Shown: piece by piece, positions 7,563-16,488 of the stretch
How positions within the stretch are numbered: the stretch's first letter is position 1
Layout of the letters: each line of letters opens with the position of its first letter
Assembly (NCBI GenBank): GCA_965248175.1
Contig: OZ252093.1
Location: forward strand, 434,001 to 498,000
Direction of reading: 5' to 3'
Source: VXPQ01 sp965248175
GTDB lineage: Bacteria; Bacteroidota; Rhodothermia; Rhodothermales; VXPQ01
DNA length: 64,000 bases
Notes under the pieces: model-generated
The model's input: the letters and a program-made list of their open reading frames with translations, nothing else
Databases searched by the model: none
Told to the model about the DNA's origin: nothing
Translations under genes and position numbers: made by a program

Positions 7563-10070
7563 TTACGACGCGGGTCCGGCGTCGGATACACGTTCTGCGC
7601 GCCGCGCACTGTGGCGGTTATCCGCATAGCGCCGGTACGCCGCGAATCCAAAACCACAGGTAAGGAGCAGGAACCCGAACCACAGGAAATTGATGAACGG
7701 CTTCTCGTAGGCCTGCACGACGAGCCAGTCGTCGGGCTCTACGGAAACGCCTTCCAGAAAGAGGCGAATGGAACCGTTATCCACGTTCATCCCCGTAAAC
7801 GTGACCGTCAAGCCCCAATCGTTTACGCGATTCTGAATGTATTGCTGCGAACGGTCCTGCATGATCAGGTAGACCGGGCTCAAGCGGCGGGTTTCGAGGG
7901 TTTCGAGGTTAGTCACATCCAGCAGGGCCGCTACGCCGATCTCCGTGGAATCGGGGAGATCGGCAATATCTGTCCGATAATCGATGAACTGTATGGCGAA
8001 TGCATCGTCGCCCACCACCGTGGAATCTCCGCGCGAGATCGCCAGTTCGCCCTGCTTTTCAACAGGATCGTCGGATGCCCTGTTATCCTCCTGCATAACC
8101 CTCGGCGACACAGCCACGAAGATATCCTTGTCCGGGTACATTTCGTGGTCGGGGTGCTGGATCCACTGTGCCTGGTCGCTTTTGTATACGACCGGCCTGA
8201 CCGTGAAAGCCCGCCCGTTCGGATCGACGAAATCCAGCACGTAAACCGGCCGGTTGCGCGCCGTGCGCTCGCGCCCCGAATAGGTCACGCGGTACCCGCC
8301 GATCACACGCGTTTGGCCGCGCTCGAGCACGAACGTCTCGCGGCTGTCGCCGATCTGCACGCCGCGTACGGCGCCGATCGGCTTGCTGAACCCGCTCGAC
8401 GCCACAATGGCAAGAACCATAATGGCAAATCCTACATGCGCCGTAGCGCCGCCCGCCATACGCGGATTGCCGCGCCCGATCTTCCAGAGCACCATGCCGT
8501 TCCCGTAAAGAGCAAAGAACGCCATGAACACGAGCAGCAGCAGGAGAATACCCGTCCCGTATATCTCCCCGAAACCCCGGATGCCTTCAAGGAATCCGCC
8601 GCCGAACCCGAATCCCGCCTGTGCAACGTCCTGTGCCGCCCCCGATGCCGAAAGATCGGGTCGCTGGACGGTCTCCGCCACGAACGGAGTAAAAATAAGT
8701 ACCGCAACCGTGCTGACCACGGCCCCCGCGATCGGCTTGATGAGCACACGGTTCACCTGCTCGATATCCATCCTGTGCCACCAGAAAAGCTGCCCCATAC
8801 CTGCCAGGAACACAAGCAGGATGGAGAGCGGAATCGTCCACTTGTTGTAGAAGGCTATCGGCACGGTAGAGGGGGCTTCACGGAACAGTTTCCCCAGAAT
8901 GGGGGAACTGGTGCCTACTGTGATGACCGCTGCCAGGCAGGCCAGCAGCATCGCACCGCAAAAGATCATGAACTCGCGCGAGAGCAAGTGGGGTTCGCGG
9001 TCGGGCGCCGGAAGCTCCCGGTAGCGGTACGCGAAAAGACCGAATCCGACGGCGCCCGCAACCAGTATCCAGACCAGGAGCTGGCTCATCATCCCCAGAT
9101 CGACGAAGGAATGCACCGACACGTCGCCAAGTATCCCGCTCCGTGTCAGGAAGGTCGAGTAAATGACCAGCATGTACGACAGGATACAGAACAGGAACGT
9201 GGATTTGTGGCCTCTGCCGCTTTTCTTCCGGATGATCATGGCGTGTACCGCGGCGATACCCGTAATCCAGGGCACAAGTGAGGAGTTTTCCACGGGATCC
9301 CATGCCCAGTAGCCGCCGAACGAGAGCGTTTCGTAGGCCCAGTAGCCACCCATAGTGATACCCACACCCAGCACGGCCGTGGCGACAAGCGCCCACGGCA
9401 GCGCCTTCGGGATCCACTCGGTATACCTACGTTGCCAGAGCGCCGCGATGGCAAAGGCAAACGGAACGGCCATCAGCGTGAAACCCGTGAAAAGCGTAGG
9501 GGGGTGAATGACCATCCAGTAATTCTGGAGCAGGTCGTTGAGCCCGGATCCGTCCGCCGGTATGAAACCGGGGATTTGCAGCATGGGTGCGTCCGGGAAT
9601 TTCTCGGCGAGCGTGGCGAAGGGCGAAGCGCCTATGCGCAGTGGCCCCAGTTGCAAACCCGCGATCATGGAAATAAGGAACCACTGCGACCCTGCTATGA
9701 TCGTCATGACAGGTGCTTCCCAGGCGCGTTTCGTGCGCATCAGCACCAGGCCGAGGATACTCATGAAGAGGATCCAGAGAAGAAACGATCCTTCCTGCCC
9801 GGCCCAGAAAGACGAAACAAGGAAATGAGTCGGCAGTGACCGCGACGTTTGCTGGTAAACGTAGGCGTACTGGAACTGGTGCGTCAGGAGAAGGGTCATC
9901 AGGACCACTGCAGCACCCACAAAACTCGCTGTCATGATGCCCCATGCAGCGCGTCCGATCCACCGCCATTCCGCATTGCCGGTGCGTGCGGCCTGCAGGT
10001 AGGCATAGCCCGCAAGAGCGCAGACTACAAAGCCGAAAAGCACCAGAATTTGTCCGATGACGCCGGACAT
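7563..10070 (-). CDS. ccmF: Cytochrome c-type biogenesis protein CcmF (haem lyase component)
   Basis: An 835-residue polytopic membrane protein of the CcmF/CcsA haem-handling family. The WWD motif GGYWAWDPVENSSLVPW is at residues 252-268, with a conserved NYWMVIHPPTLFTG His near 189. A periplasmic region from ~560 to 790 is followed by a final helix. CcmF attaches haem to CxxCH apocytochromes at the outer face of the inner membrane. No ccmA, B, C, E, G or H gene was seen beside it. A substrate-type protein, the octahaem cytochrome at 59551-61863, is in the same window. Start ATG at 10070; the gene converges on the tro operon. Confidence 0.9.
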   Translation of the reverse strand: MSGVIGQILVLFGFVVCALAGYAYLQAARTGNAEWRWIGRAAWGIMTASFVGAAVVLMTLLLTHQFQYAYVYQQTSRSLPTHFLVSSFWAGQEGSFLLWILFMSILGLVLMRTKRAWEAPVMTIIAGSQWFLISMIAGLQLGPLRIGASPFATLAEKFPDAPMLQIPGFIPADGSGLNDLLQNYWMVIHPPTLFTGFTLMAVPFAFAIAALWQRRYTEWIPKALPWALVATAVLGVGITMGGYWAYETLSFGGYWAWDPVENSSLVPWITGIAAVHAMIIRKKSGRGHKSTFLFCILSYMLVIYSTFLTRSGILGDVSVHSFVDLGMMSQLLVWILVAGAVGFGLFAYRYRELPAPDREPHLLSREFMIFCGAMLLACLAAVITVGTSSPILGKLFREAPSTVPIAFYNKWTIPLSILLVFLAGMGQLFWWHRMDIEQVNRVLIKPIAGAVVSTVAVLIFTPFVAETVQRPDLSASGAAQDVAQAGFGFGGGFLEGIRGFGEIYGTGILLLLLVFMAFFALYGNGMVLWKIGRGNPRMAGGATAHVGFAIMVLAIVASSGFSKPIGAVRGVQIGDSRETFVLERGQTRVIGGYRVTYSGRERTARNRPVYVLDFVDPNGRAFTVRPVVYKSDQAQWIQHPDHEMYPDKDIFVAVSPRVMQEDNRASDDPVEKQGELAISRGDSTVVGDDAFAIQFIDYRTDIADLPDSTEIGVAALLDVTNLETLETRRLSPVYLIMQDRSQQYIQNRVNDWGLTVTFTGMNVDNGSIRLFLEGVSVEPDDWLVVQAYEKPFINFLWFGFLLLTCGFGFAAYRRYADNRHSARRAERVSDAGPAS

Positions 10071-10498
10071 GGCAAGATTAGTTTACGTACGAACCGGCGC
10101 CGAACGCGGCCGTGACCATGATAAGCAGGGCCGTATTCACCGTATCCGTCCCTGTTGGTAAAAAAAGGAACGCCCCGGACCGCACAGGCGCTACGAAGCG
10201 CCCGAAGCCGGCGCCGGGGCGGCTCCCCAAAGGGCGCGCTCCCGAGCGGTGGATAGAAGAACCTCTACCTTACAATGTGGGAATCACTCGCATTCTTTCG
10301 ATCGTCCCTGCCTTTCCAAAGAAAGGACCTCGCCTGCTGCGCAAGGAGGGTGGGCCTGCCGTCCGAATGAGAAGATCAACTCCCTGAAGATATTCTTGTC
10401 AGGTTCTTATATGCATCCGCAACAGGTGCGCGATTCGCGTCCGTTTACGGACAGGAATAACGTTTTTAACGGCAAGGGGGTTATCTGTTCCCGCCCGG
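10071..10498. other. 428-bp intergenic region between a TonB receptor and ccmF
   Basis: No convincing gene is seen. The minus strand has a short open stretch ending at about 10083 that reads VNTALLIMVTAAFGAGSYVN, but it has no clear start or ribosome site and overlaps the hairpin described separately. The rest (10225-10498) shows no recognised element. The minus-strand promoter of ccmF presumably lies in its lower part. Confidence 0.4.
10160..10221 (-). terminator. Nested stem-loop terminator downstream of the TonB receptor gene
   Basis: An 8-bp stem pairs CGCCCCGG (10171-10178) with CCGGGGCG (10214-10221). It encloses a second perfect hairpin, GGCGCT (10187-10192), ACGA loop, AGCGCC (10197-10202). 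On the minus strand the structure is followed after a short GTTCC by a run of seven T (10160-10166 on the plus strand is seven A). The placement is right to end the transcript of the receptor gene at 10499-12937 before ccmF. Confidence 0.6.
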
Positions 10499-12937
10499 TC
10501 ACCACTCCAGACGAGCCCGGACATTGAAGGTGCGCGGGGTCAGGCGTGTGGGAATCCGTTCCCAAATACCGTCGCCGCCGGGCGTCCAGGCATAAGCAAC
10601 CGTGTTCGTCATGTTGAACGCATTAAGTAACTCTGCGGTCAATTCCAGGCGCAATCCCGCCCCGACAACCACGACTTTCGTTGCGCCGAGATCAACGCGC
10701 CGGTACGAAGGATACCGGGCGGAATTTCTTTCGCCGGGCACCTGAATCACAAATCTTCCGAGCTGGCGGTCGGGAACGGGCGGAGTGTACGGAAAGCCGC
10801 TCCCGAAGAGTCCGCGCAAATGCACTTTCCATGTGGAATCTCCCGGTATATAATCCTGCACAAAGAGAGAAATAGTGTGACGCTGGTCCGAGGGGCGCGG
10901 AATCGTTCCGGCCAGGCGCTCCGACCGGTACTCCGGCAGAAATCTCTCGACGGCGTGTAGAAAACCGTAATTCAGCCGGCTTTCGAGCCCGGGTACGAGT
11001 TCGCCGTACAGATGCATATCCAGCCCGAAAGCCCGTCCTTCTGCATCGTTTTCTCCGGAATACAGGAGACGCACGTTCCGCACGTCATACGATATGAGAC
11101 GGTCCATATCCTTGTAAAAAGCAGTGGCGCGTACGTACAGCTGCCTCGCGGGCAGGAAATATTCGCCTCCCAGCACATACTGTACGGCCCGCTGGGACCG
11201 GATATCCCGGTTGAGGGCGCCAAGAATCGTTTCGCCCGGCGCAGGTTTTCCACGGAATTCGCGGTAGGTTGGGGTCTGGTGGTAGTAGCCCCACGAGCTG
11301 GTTGCCGTCATGCGTTCGCTTACGACGTACCGCGCCGATATTCTGGGTGCAAGGGTCCATGCGCCGTTGAAAGAAAACCTGTCTGCCCGCATACCGCCAG
11401 TGACAAGAAATTCGCCCCGCTGGATCGTGTCCTGCAAGTACACACCGGTTTTCCATGCAGAAAGCGTGGCTTCGTCGGACAGGCGGTTCGCTTCGATACG
11501 AACGGATTCGCCGCTCGTGTTCCTGCCGTACAGGATGGCGTGCTCGTCGATACGGTCGGAAAAAGAAAAGGCGCGCACGCTCCAGCCTCCCTCCATCACA
11601 TGCTGCTTCGCCTGGAACCTGTACCTGCCTTGTCCGGTCCATGCGGCGCTTTCTATGACATTGTCGGCAAATTCTTCTTCGGTCACATTGCCCGTGGGAA
11701 TGTGCCCTGCGCCGGTATTGGGATCGCTGCCCGTATCGACACGATACACGATGGAAGCCCCCCGGATATCGAAGCGTTCCGTCTCGGAAACGCTGAAGTA
11801 GGCTGCATCGTGTTCTACGGACAAAGAAGGGGTGATCCGGTTGATCAGACGCACGCCGGCAAACCGCGTTCGATATCCGTCGTTTTCGGCGCCGTCATAG
11901 CGGGTCCAGAAGGAACGCAGGTCCGACGGTGTGCGGGGGTCGGCACTCACGATGCCGAAATAGGTCTTGCGGCTCTCCGGTTCAAAGCGGAACACATGGT
12001 TGGCGTAAATACCCAACGCTTCGACCTCGTGTCCCGGTGCGAAGCGCCAGGTCGCCAGCCCCTGCACGTCCGTGTAGTCGGGACGGTAATCTCCCTTCCT
12101 TTCCTGCGTACGGAAGAAGTGACGGGCACGCGCTTTTCGGAAGCCGGCATTCCACCCGAAACGTCCCTCCGCGACAGCGCCCCGGTGCGAAAAGCCCGCA
12201 TCGAGAAGAGAAGCTGTGGCGGACCCGCGCATGGATCCGCCATCCGGCCGGTGGTAGCGGGTCTCCAGCACGGACGACAGTTTTCCCCCGTACTTCGCCG
12301 GAAATCCCCCCGTGTACAGCACGATCCGGTCAGCCAACTCCGGGTTAAGCAAGCCGAGCCCCTCCTGTTCCCCCTGCCTCGGGCGCAACGGCATGTATAC
12401 CTCGAAGCCGTTGACGAAAATAAGGTTTTCGTGAAATCCGCCGCCGTGTACCGAGTACTGATTGGAGAGTTCGTTATTGGCGGCTACGCCCGGTAATACG
12501 CTCAGCGCCTGGAAACCCTTGAAAGGGGAGGGCACGTTGCGAACGATTTCCGGCTCCAGTTCATACACTCCGGGTTCCGGGAAGAATATGTCCTCTTCCA
12601 CAACGATATCCTGCATCTCGACAACAGACACTTCGAGTCGAACATCCAGGACGGTCGTTTCGTCGGGCTGGACATGTACACTACGCCGCGTCGCTTCGTA
12701 CCCCACTGCCGAGAATCGCAGCGCGTGCGTGCCTGCCGGCAGCCGGAGCGTGTATTCCCCGTCTTGCTTGCTCGCGGTGCCGAATTCGGTATCGCTTACC
12801 AGAATGCTGACGTTGGGTACAGAAACATTTCCCTCTGCGGACAGGATATGTCCGGATACAATGCCCCATTCCTGGGCAAGGGTACAGGAAGGCCACAAGG
12901 CTGTTGCGACGACAAAAAGGGCGAATACAGTGCGCAC
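10499..12937 (-). CDS. TonB-dependent outer-membrane receptor with carboxypeptidase-like N-terminal domain
   Basis: An 812-residue protein with a signal peptide (about 1-21), a carboxypeptidase regulatory-like beta domain (~25-110: GHILSAEGNVSVPNVSI...GEYTLRLPAG), a plug domain (GFQALSVLPGVAANNE...VHGGGFHENLIFVNGF...VLYTGGFPAKYGGKLSSV) and a beta barrel ending in an aromatic residue (RARLEW). The start is GTG at 12937. Receptors of this shape import ligands using TonB energy. No SusD-like partner is present, so a glycan-uptake role is not supported; the ligand is unknown. It is a single-gene unit with a terminator-like hairpin downstream. Confidence 0.82.
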   Translation of the reverse strand: MRTVFALFVVATALWPSCTLAQEWGIVSGHILSAEGNVSVPNVSILVSDTEFGTASKQDGEYTLRLPAGTHALRFSAVGYEATRRSVHVQPDETTVLDVRLEVSVVEMQDIVVEEDIFFPEPGVYELEPEIVRNVPSPFKGFQALSVLPGVAANNELSNQYSVHGGGFHENLIFVNGFEVYMPLRPRQGEQEGLGLLNPELADRIVLYTGGFPAKYGGKLSSVLETRYHRPDGGSMRGSATASLLDAGFSHRGAVAEGRFGWNAGFRKARARHFFRTQERKGDYRPDYTDVQGLATWRFAPGHEVEALGIYANHVFRFEPESRKTYFGIVSADPRTPSDLRSFWTRYDGAENDGYRTRFAGVRLINRITPSLSVEHDAAYFSVSETERFDIRGASIVYRVDTGSDPNTGAGHIPTGNVTEEEFADNVIESAAWTGQGRYRFQAKQHVMEGGWSVRAFSFSDRIDEHAILYGRNTSGESVRIEANRLSDEATLSAWKTGVYLQDTIQRGEFLVTGGMRADRFSFNGAWTLAPRISARYVVSERMTATSSWGYYHQTPTYREFRGKPAPGETILGALNRDIRSQRAVQYVLGGEYFLPARQLYVRATAFYKDMDRLISYDVRNVRLLYSGENDAEGRAFGLDMHLYGELVPGLESRLNYGFLHAVERFLPEYRSERLAGTIPRPSDQRHTISLFVQDYIPGDSTWKVHLRGLFGSGFPYTPPVPDRQLGRFVIQVPGERNSARYPSYRRVDLGATKVVVVGAGLRLELTAELLNAFNMTNTVAYAWTPGGDGIWERIPTRLTPRTFNVRARLEW

Positions 12938-13063
12938 GAGACGTTACGCTCCCGGTTTGGGGTCATGTGCCGGATTGATCAATGTAGCCCTTCGGTCGAT
13001 AGGCAGCCTGATGTATGCGCCTTTCTGTGAATACTATGAATACTGCGAATGCGCTCTTCCGTC

Positions 13064-13132
13064 AAAGGATACTCTGATTAAGTCCGCGAAGTTCAGAGGC
13101 TGAGAGGGGTGGTTTTGATCAGAGTATCCTTT
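13064..13132. repeat. Short inverted-repeat element overlapping the proS stop codon (MITE-like)
   Basis: Perfect 15-bp arms AAAGGATACTCTGAT (13064-13078) and ATCAGAGTATCCTTT (13118-13132) flank 39 bp. The right arm overlaps the proS stop codon. The left arm plus six more bases (13065-13085) are identical over 21 nt, in opposite orientation, to 63081-63101 inside the right end of the IS5-family element. It may be a non-autonomous remnant of that type of element, or a dispersed palindrome that also serves as a transcript 3' end. No target duplication was seen around it. Confidence 0.6.
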
Positions 13133-14606
13133 AATAGGCTCTGGCGAAAAGAACACGGCGGTTCGACGGTTTACCGGTCAGCATATCCTTGCCCGCTTCC
13201 CGGTTCTCGTCCATGGGGATACAGCGAATGGTCGCTTTCGTTTCCTGTTTGATGCGGGCCTCGGTTTCCGGCGTGCCGTCCCAGTGAGCCAGCACGAAGC
13301 CGCCGTGCCGGTCGAGGGTATCCGTGAACGCTTCGTAGTCGTCGACGCGCCGGGTGGAGGCCTCGCGCATTGCCAGCGCCCGGTCGAACAACTGCTGCTG
13401 CATATCGTCGAGAACAGCCCCGATCCGGTTGGGAAGCCCCTCCTGCGAAACGATTTCTTTCCCGGGTTGGTCGCGGCGCGCCATTTCCACGTTGCGGTTC
13501 CGGACATCGCGGGGGCCGATGGCGAGTCGGACCGGCACCCCCTGCACTTCGTATTCGTTGAATTTCCAGCCGGGACGGTGCGTTTCGCGAGCATCCATCC
13601 TGACGCGGACGCCCGCGGCGCCCAGCACTGTTTTGATGCGCTCGGCAGCCTCGAGCACAACCGTCCGCTCTTCATCTTTCCGGAAAATGGGTACGATCAC
13701 GACTTGTACGGGAGCGAGACGAGGCGGCAGGATCAGTCCCCGGTCATCCGAATGCGTCATGATGAGCGCCCCGATCAGCCGGGTCGAGACCCCCCAGGAA
13801 GTAGCCCACACATATTCGAGCCGGTTTTCGCGGTTCTGGAATTGGCAGTCGAACGCTTTGGCGAAATTTTGGCCGAGGAAATGACTGGTGCCGGCCTGCA
13901 ACGCCTTGCCATCCTGCATCATGGCTTCGATACAGTACGTGTCCACCGCACCCGCAAAACGTTCGCTTGCCGTTTTCACGCCCCGGATAACCGGCATGGC
14001 CATCCATTCCTCGGCAAAAGTGGCGTATACTTCCAGCATGCGCAGCGTTTCCTCGATGGCTTCCTCCTTCGTTTCGTGGGCAGTGTGCCCTTCCTGCCAG
14101 AGAAATTCCATCGTGCGCAGAAACAGCCTCGTACGCATTTCCCAGCGCACTACGTTTGCCCACTGATTGATGAGAATAGGCAGGTCGCGCCAGGATTGAA
14201 TCCAGTTCCGGTAGGAGTCCCAGATGATCGTTTCGCTTGTGGGCCGGACGATAAGATTCTCCTCCAGCTTCGAAGCGGGATCGGGTAACAGCCCATCGCC
14301 GGACGGGTTCTCCATAAGACGCGAGTGAGTGACCACGGCGCACTCCTTGGCGAAACCCTCTACATGTTCGGCCTCCCGCGCCAGGAAGGATTGGGGAATG
14401 AACAGGGGAAAATATGCATTCTCGTGCCCGGTTTCCCGGAACATGTCATCGAGCGCCCGGCGCATGTTCTCCCACAGCGCACAGCCGTTCGGGCGAATTA
14501 CCATACACCCGCGCACCGCCGAGTAATCGGCCAGCTTCGCATGCTGCACAATGTCGAGATACCATTGCGCATAATCTTCCTGGCGGCTTGTAATAACATC
14601 GGCCAT
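13131..14606 (-). CDS. proS: Prolyl-tRNA synthetase, short archaeal/eukaryal-type
   Basis: A 491-residue class II aminoacyl-tRNA synthetase that charges tRNA-Pro with proline. It shows the RPTSETIIWDSYRNW and RWEMRTRLFLRTMEFLWQEG segments of the active site, then an anticodon-binding domain (~290-390) and a C-terminal extension ending in Tyr (LFARAY). The length, the lack of the ~180-residue editing insertion of E. coli ProRS and the terminal Tyr fit the archaeal/eukaryal-like class also found in Thermus. The stop codon lies inside an inverted-repeat element. Start ATG at 14606. Confidence 0.92.
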   Translation of the reverse strand: MADVITSRQEDYAQWYLDIVQHAKLADYSAVRGCMVIRPNGCALWENMRRALDDMFRETGHENAYFPLFIPQSFLAREAEHVEGFAKECAVVTHSRLMENPSGDGLLPDPASKLEENLIVRPTSETIIWDSYRNWIQSWRDLPILINQWANVVRWEMRTRLFLRTMEFLWQEGHTAHETKEEAIEETLRMLEVYATFAEEWMAMPVIRGVKTASERFAGAVDTYCIEAMMQDGKALQAGTSHFLGQNFAKAFDCQFQNRENRLEYVWATSWGVSTRLIGALIMTHSDDRGLILPPRLAPVQVVIVPIFRKDEERTVVLEAAERIKTVLGAAGVRVRMDARETHRPGWKFNEYEVQGVPVRLAIGPRDVRNRNVEMARRDQPGKEIVSQEGLPNRIGAVLDDMQQQLFDRALAMREASTRRVDDYEAFTDTLDRHGGFVLAHWDGTPETEARIKQETKATIRCIPMDENREAGKDMLTGKPSNRRVLFARAY

Positions 14607-14920
14607 AATATTGCACGGTCGGCGCCGTTTATTAAATACACTATAGGGGGAATGTAGCGGAAAAACGCAAGCGGCCCGGAACGAATCCGGACGGCGTCAC
14701 AGGAGGAAAGACCAGATATTTCGTGGAGGATCCGGAAATGGCCCGATGTTTGCATTATTCCGGGACAAAGCCGTTGGAGCCGAACGAACGTCGTTCTTTC
14801 TTCGAGGAAAGCAATAAGTTCCGTCGTTTATTTGCAACCAATCGGCACCTTACGCATCATAATCCGTACACACTGTAACGGAACCACTGTCGCCAAGTTT
14901 TCACCAAACCGGGTGCCACC
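14607..14920. other. 314-bp divergent intergenic region (proS / lipoprotein)
   Basis: No gene or clear palindrome is visible. It must hold the promoters for proS (minus) and for the lipoprotein gene (plus). No leader structure of the T-box kind was recognised upstream of proS. Confidence 0.4.
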
Positions 14921-16327
14921 ATGGAACGATCGACATTACACGAGCGGGGAAGCTATCGCCTCGCCTTGCGCACGGCGCCATTCGTCGCCGGACTGCTTGT
15001 GGTGCTGCTGGCCGGTTGTTACACCCAGTTAGGCACCGTACAGTACGAGCGGATTCCCGATTACGTGGAAGTGGTGCAAAGCTCCGAGGACACCGTCGTA
15101 ACGGAACGCTACTACAATGACCAGTATCTCTACAGCGGTCCCTACGGCTATCGCCGTTACTTCGACCGGTTCGATTACGGATGGAGTCCGCAGTACTACC
15201 GGGACCCGTACCGGTCCTACAGCTCGTTTTACGGGTCTTCGTGGTATGATCCCTGGGGGTACAATTCCCGGGGGTACGATCCTTGGGGGTACAGTCCCTG
15301 GGGGTATGGATACAACAGCTTTTACACGGGCATTTCCGTCGGTCCGGGCTGGGGTGGATATCCCTATCATTACAGCCCCTTCGGCTACCGCTCCCATGGC
15401 TATTACCCAGGCTATGCAAACACCTGGAATCCCTATTACGGCGGGTGGCGGTATGATTATCCGGGAACGATTCGCTCGAGAGGCGGGGAATGGGGACCCC
15501 GTGGCGCTACAATGGGGCGGGGTGCAGGAGCTCGCGACGGATATGTCGGCGATTTTGGGGGAGGCGGGATCCGCGAGGTAGGTAACGCAGGAAGCGTTTC
15601 CGCCGGAAAAACGCGCGGTACCTCGACCATTTCCGGAGAACGTTCGGCGCGTTCCGGGAGATCGTCGACCGTGCAGGGAGATCGCTCGGGAACAGGCAGA
15701 TCGCCCGTGACGGTCCGCGATACACGCCGGACAACCACGGCGCGCAGCAGTGGATCAAGCGGGCGTACCGTCCGCGACACACGCCGGACAACCACAGCGG
15801 GCAGCAGCGGGTCAAGTGGGCGTACCGTCCGTTCGACGCCCTCCTCGGGCAGCAGCAGTGGATCGAGCGGTCGTACCGTGCGTTCGACGCCCTCCTCGGG
15901 CAGCAGCAGCGGATCGAGCGGCCGTACCGTGCGTTCGACGCCTTCCTCGGGTAGCAGCAGCGGGTCGAGCGGTCGTACCGTGCGTTCGACGCCCTCCTCG
16001 GGTAGCAGCAGCGGATCGAGCGGCCGTACCGTGCGTTCGTCTCCGTCGCCCCGGTCTTCGTCGTCTTCCGGTAGCCGGGGCGCCGTGCGCTCATCCGGAT
16101 CTTCGCGCAGCAGTGGGTCAAGCGGGGGTACCGTCCGCTCGACACCCTCCTCGCGCAGCAGCAGTGGATCGAGTGGACGCACCGTCCGTTCAGCGCCTTC
16201 CTCGCGCAGCAGCGGGTCAAGTGGACGTACCGTGCGTTCGTCCCCGCCGCCCCGGTCTTCGTCGGGCAGCAGCGGGCGGTCTTCGGGCGGGTCCTCATCC
16301 TCTTCGGGTCGTTCCCGCAGTCGATAA
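14921..16327 (+). CDS. Repeat-rich surface lipoprotein (Tyr/Gly-rich head, Ser/Arg repeat tail)
   Basis: A 468-residue protein of unknown function. A lipoprotein signal ends in LLAGC (Cys 33). Residues ~40-185 are very rich in Tyr, Gly, Trp and Pro, with DPWGY/SPWGY repeats near 110-130. From ~240 to the end the protein is low-complexity Ser/Gly/Arg/Thr, with four exact 17-residue units GRTVRSTPSSGSSSGSS at 300-367 and degenerate copies on either side. It is strongly basic. The lipobox predicts membrane anchoring; a disordered, surface-exposed tail is inferred. The antisense frame is also open across the repeats but has no signal peptide or family match. It is followed by an outer-membrane barrel gene on the same strand. 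Confidence 0.75.
   Translation: MERSTLHERGSYRLALRTAPFVAGLLVVLLAGCYTQLGTVQYERIPDYVEVVQSSEDTVVTERYYNDQYLYSGPYGYRRYFDRFDYGWSPQYYRDPYRSYSSFYGSSWYDPWGYNSRGYDPWGYSPWGYGYNSFYTGISVGPGWGGYPYHYSPFGYRSHGYYPGYANTWNPYYGGWRYDYPGTIRSRGGEWGPRGATMGRGAGARDGYVGDFGGGGIREVGNAGSVSAGKTRGTSTISGERSARSGRSSTVQGDRSGTGRSPVTVRDTRRTTTARSSGSSGRTVRDTRRTTTAGSSGSSGRTVRSTPSSGSSSGSSGRTVRSTPSSGSSSGSSGRTVRSTPSSGSSSGSSGRTVRSTPSSGSSSGSSGRTVRSSPSPRSSSSSGSRGAVRSSGSSRSSGSSGGTVRSTPSSRSSSGSSGRTVRSAPSSRSSGSSGRTVRSSPPPRSSSGSSGRSSGGSSSSSGRSRSR
15818..16021 (+). repeat. Four in-frame 51-bp tandem repeats
   Basis: Four units of 51 bp encode the 17-residue motif GRTVRSTPSSGSSSGSS with only scattered silent changes. Related, less regular units continue on both sides (about 15736-16300). 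A copy number that keeps the reading frame suggests a region prone to length variation between strains. Confidence 0.85.
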
Positions 16328-16488
16328 GCGCACCGTATCGACCCGTGTAGCAACGGCGTTGCGACCTACCCCGGAAGTGTTGTCAGGATCGTGCTTTTCA
16401 TACGATCCATAGCCCTTCCTGTACCCATGCGAATCGTCGGATAGGCTCCCGGCCCGTTCGTAATCCAAAAAACCAAACAGATACTCCC

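Noticed and set aside
10083..10145. Short minus-strand open stretch reading VNTALLIMVTAAFGAGSYVN before ccmF
   Set aside because: There is no start codon with a ribosome site and it overlaps the terminator-like hairpin; a CcmD-like role cannot be supported.
15818..16021. Regularly spaced repeats resembling a CRISPR array
   Set aside because: Units are directly tandem, in frame and coding, with no unique spacers and no cas genes.
15457..16353. Antisense frame with regular repeats (LLPEEGVERTVRPLDP)
   Set aside because: The repeats are only the complement of the sense-strand 51-bp units; the sense frame has a signal peptide and lipobox.
16386..16408. Hairpin GGATCGT-N9-ACGATCC after the lipoprotein gene
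   Set aside because: A perfect 7-bp stem but no T-run follows on either strand, so it is not called a terminator.
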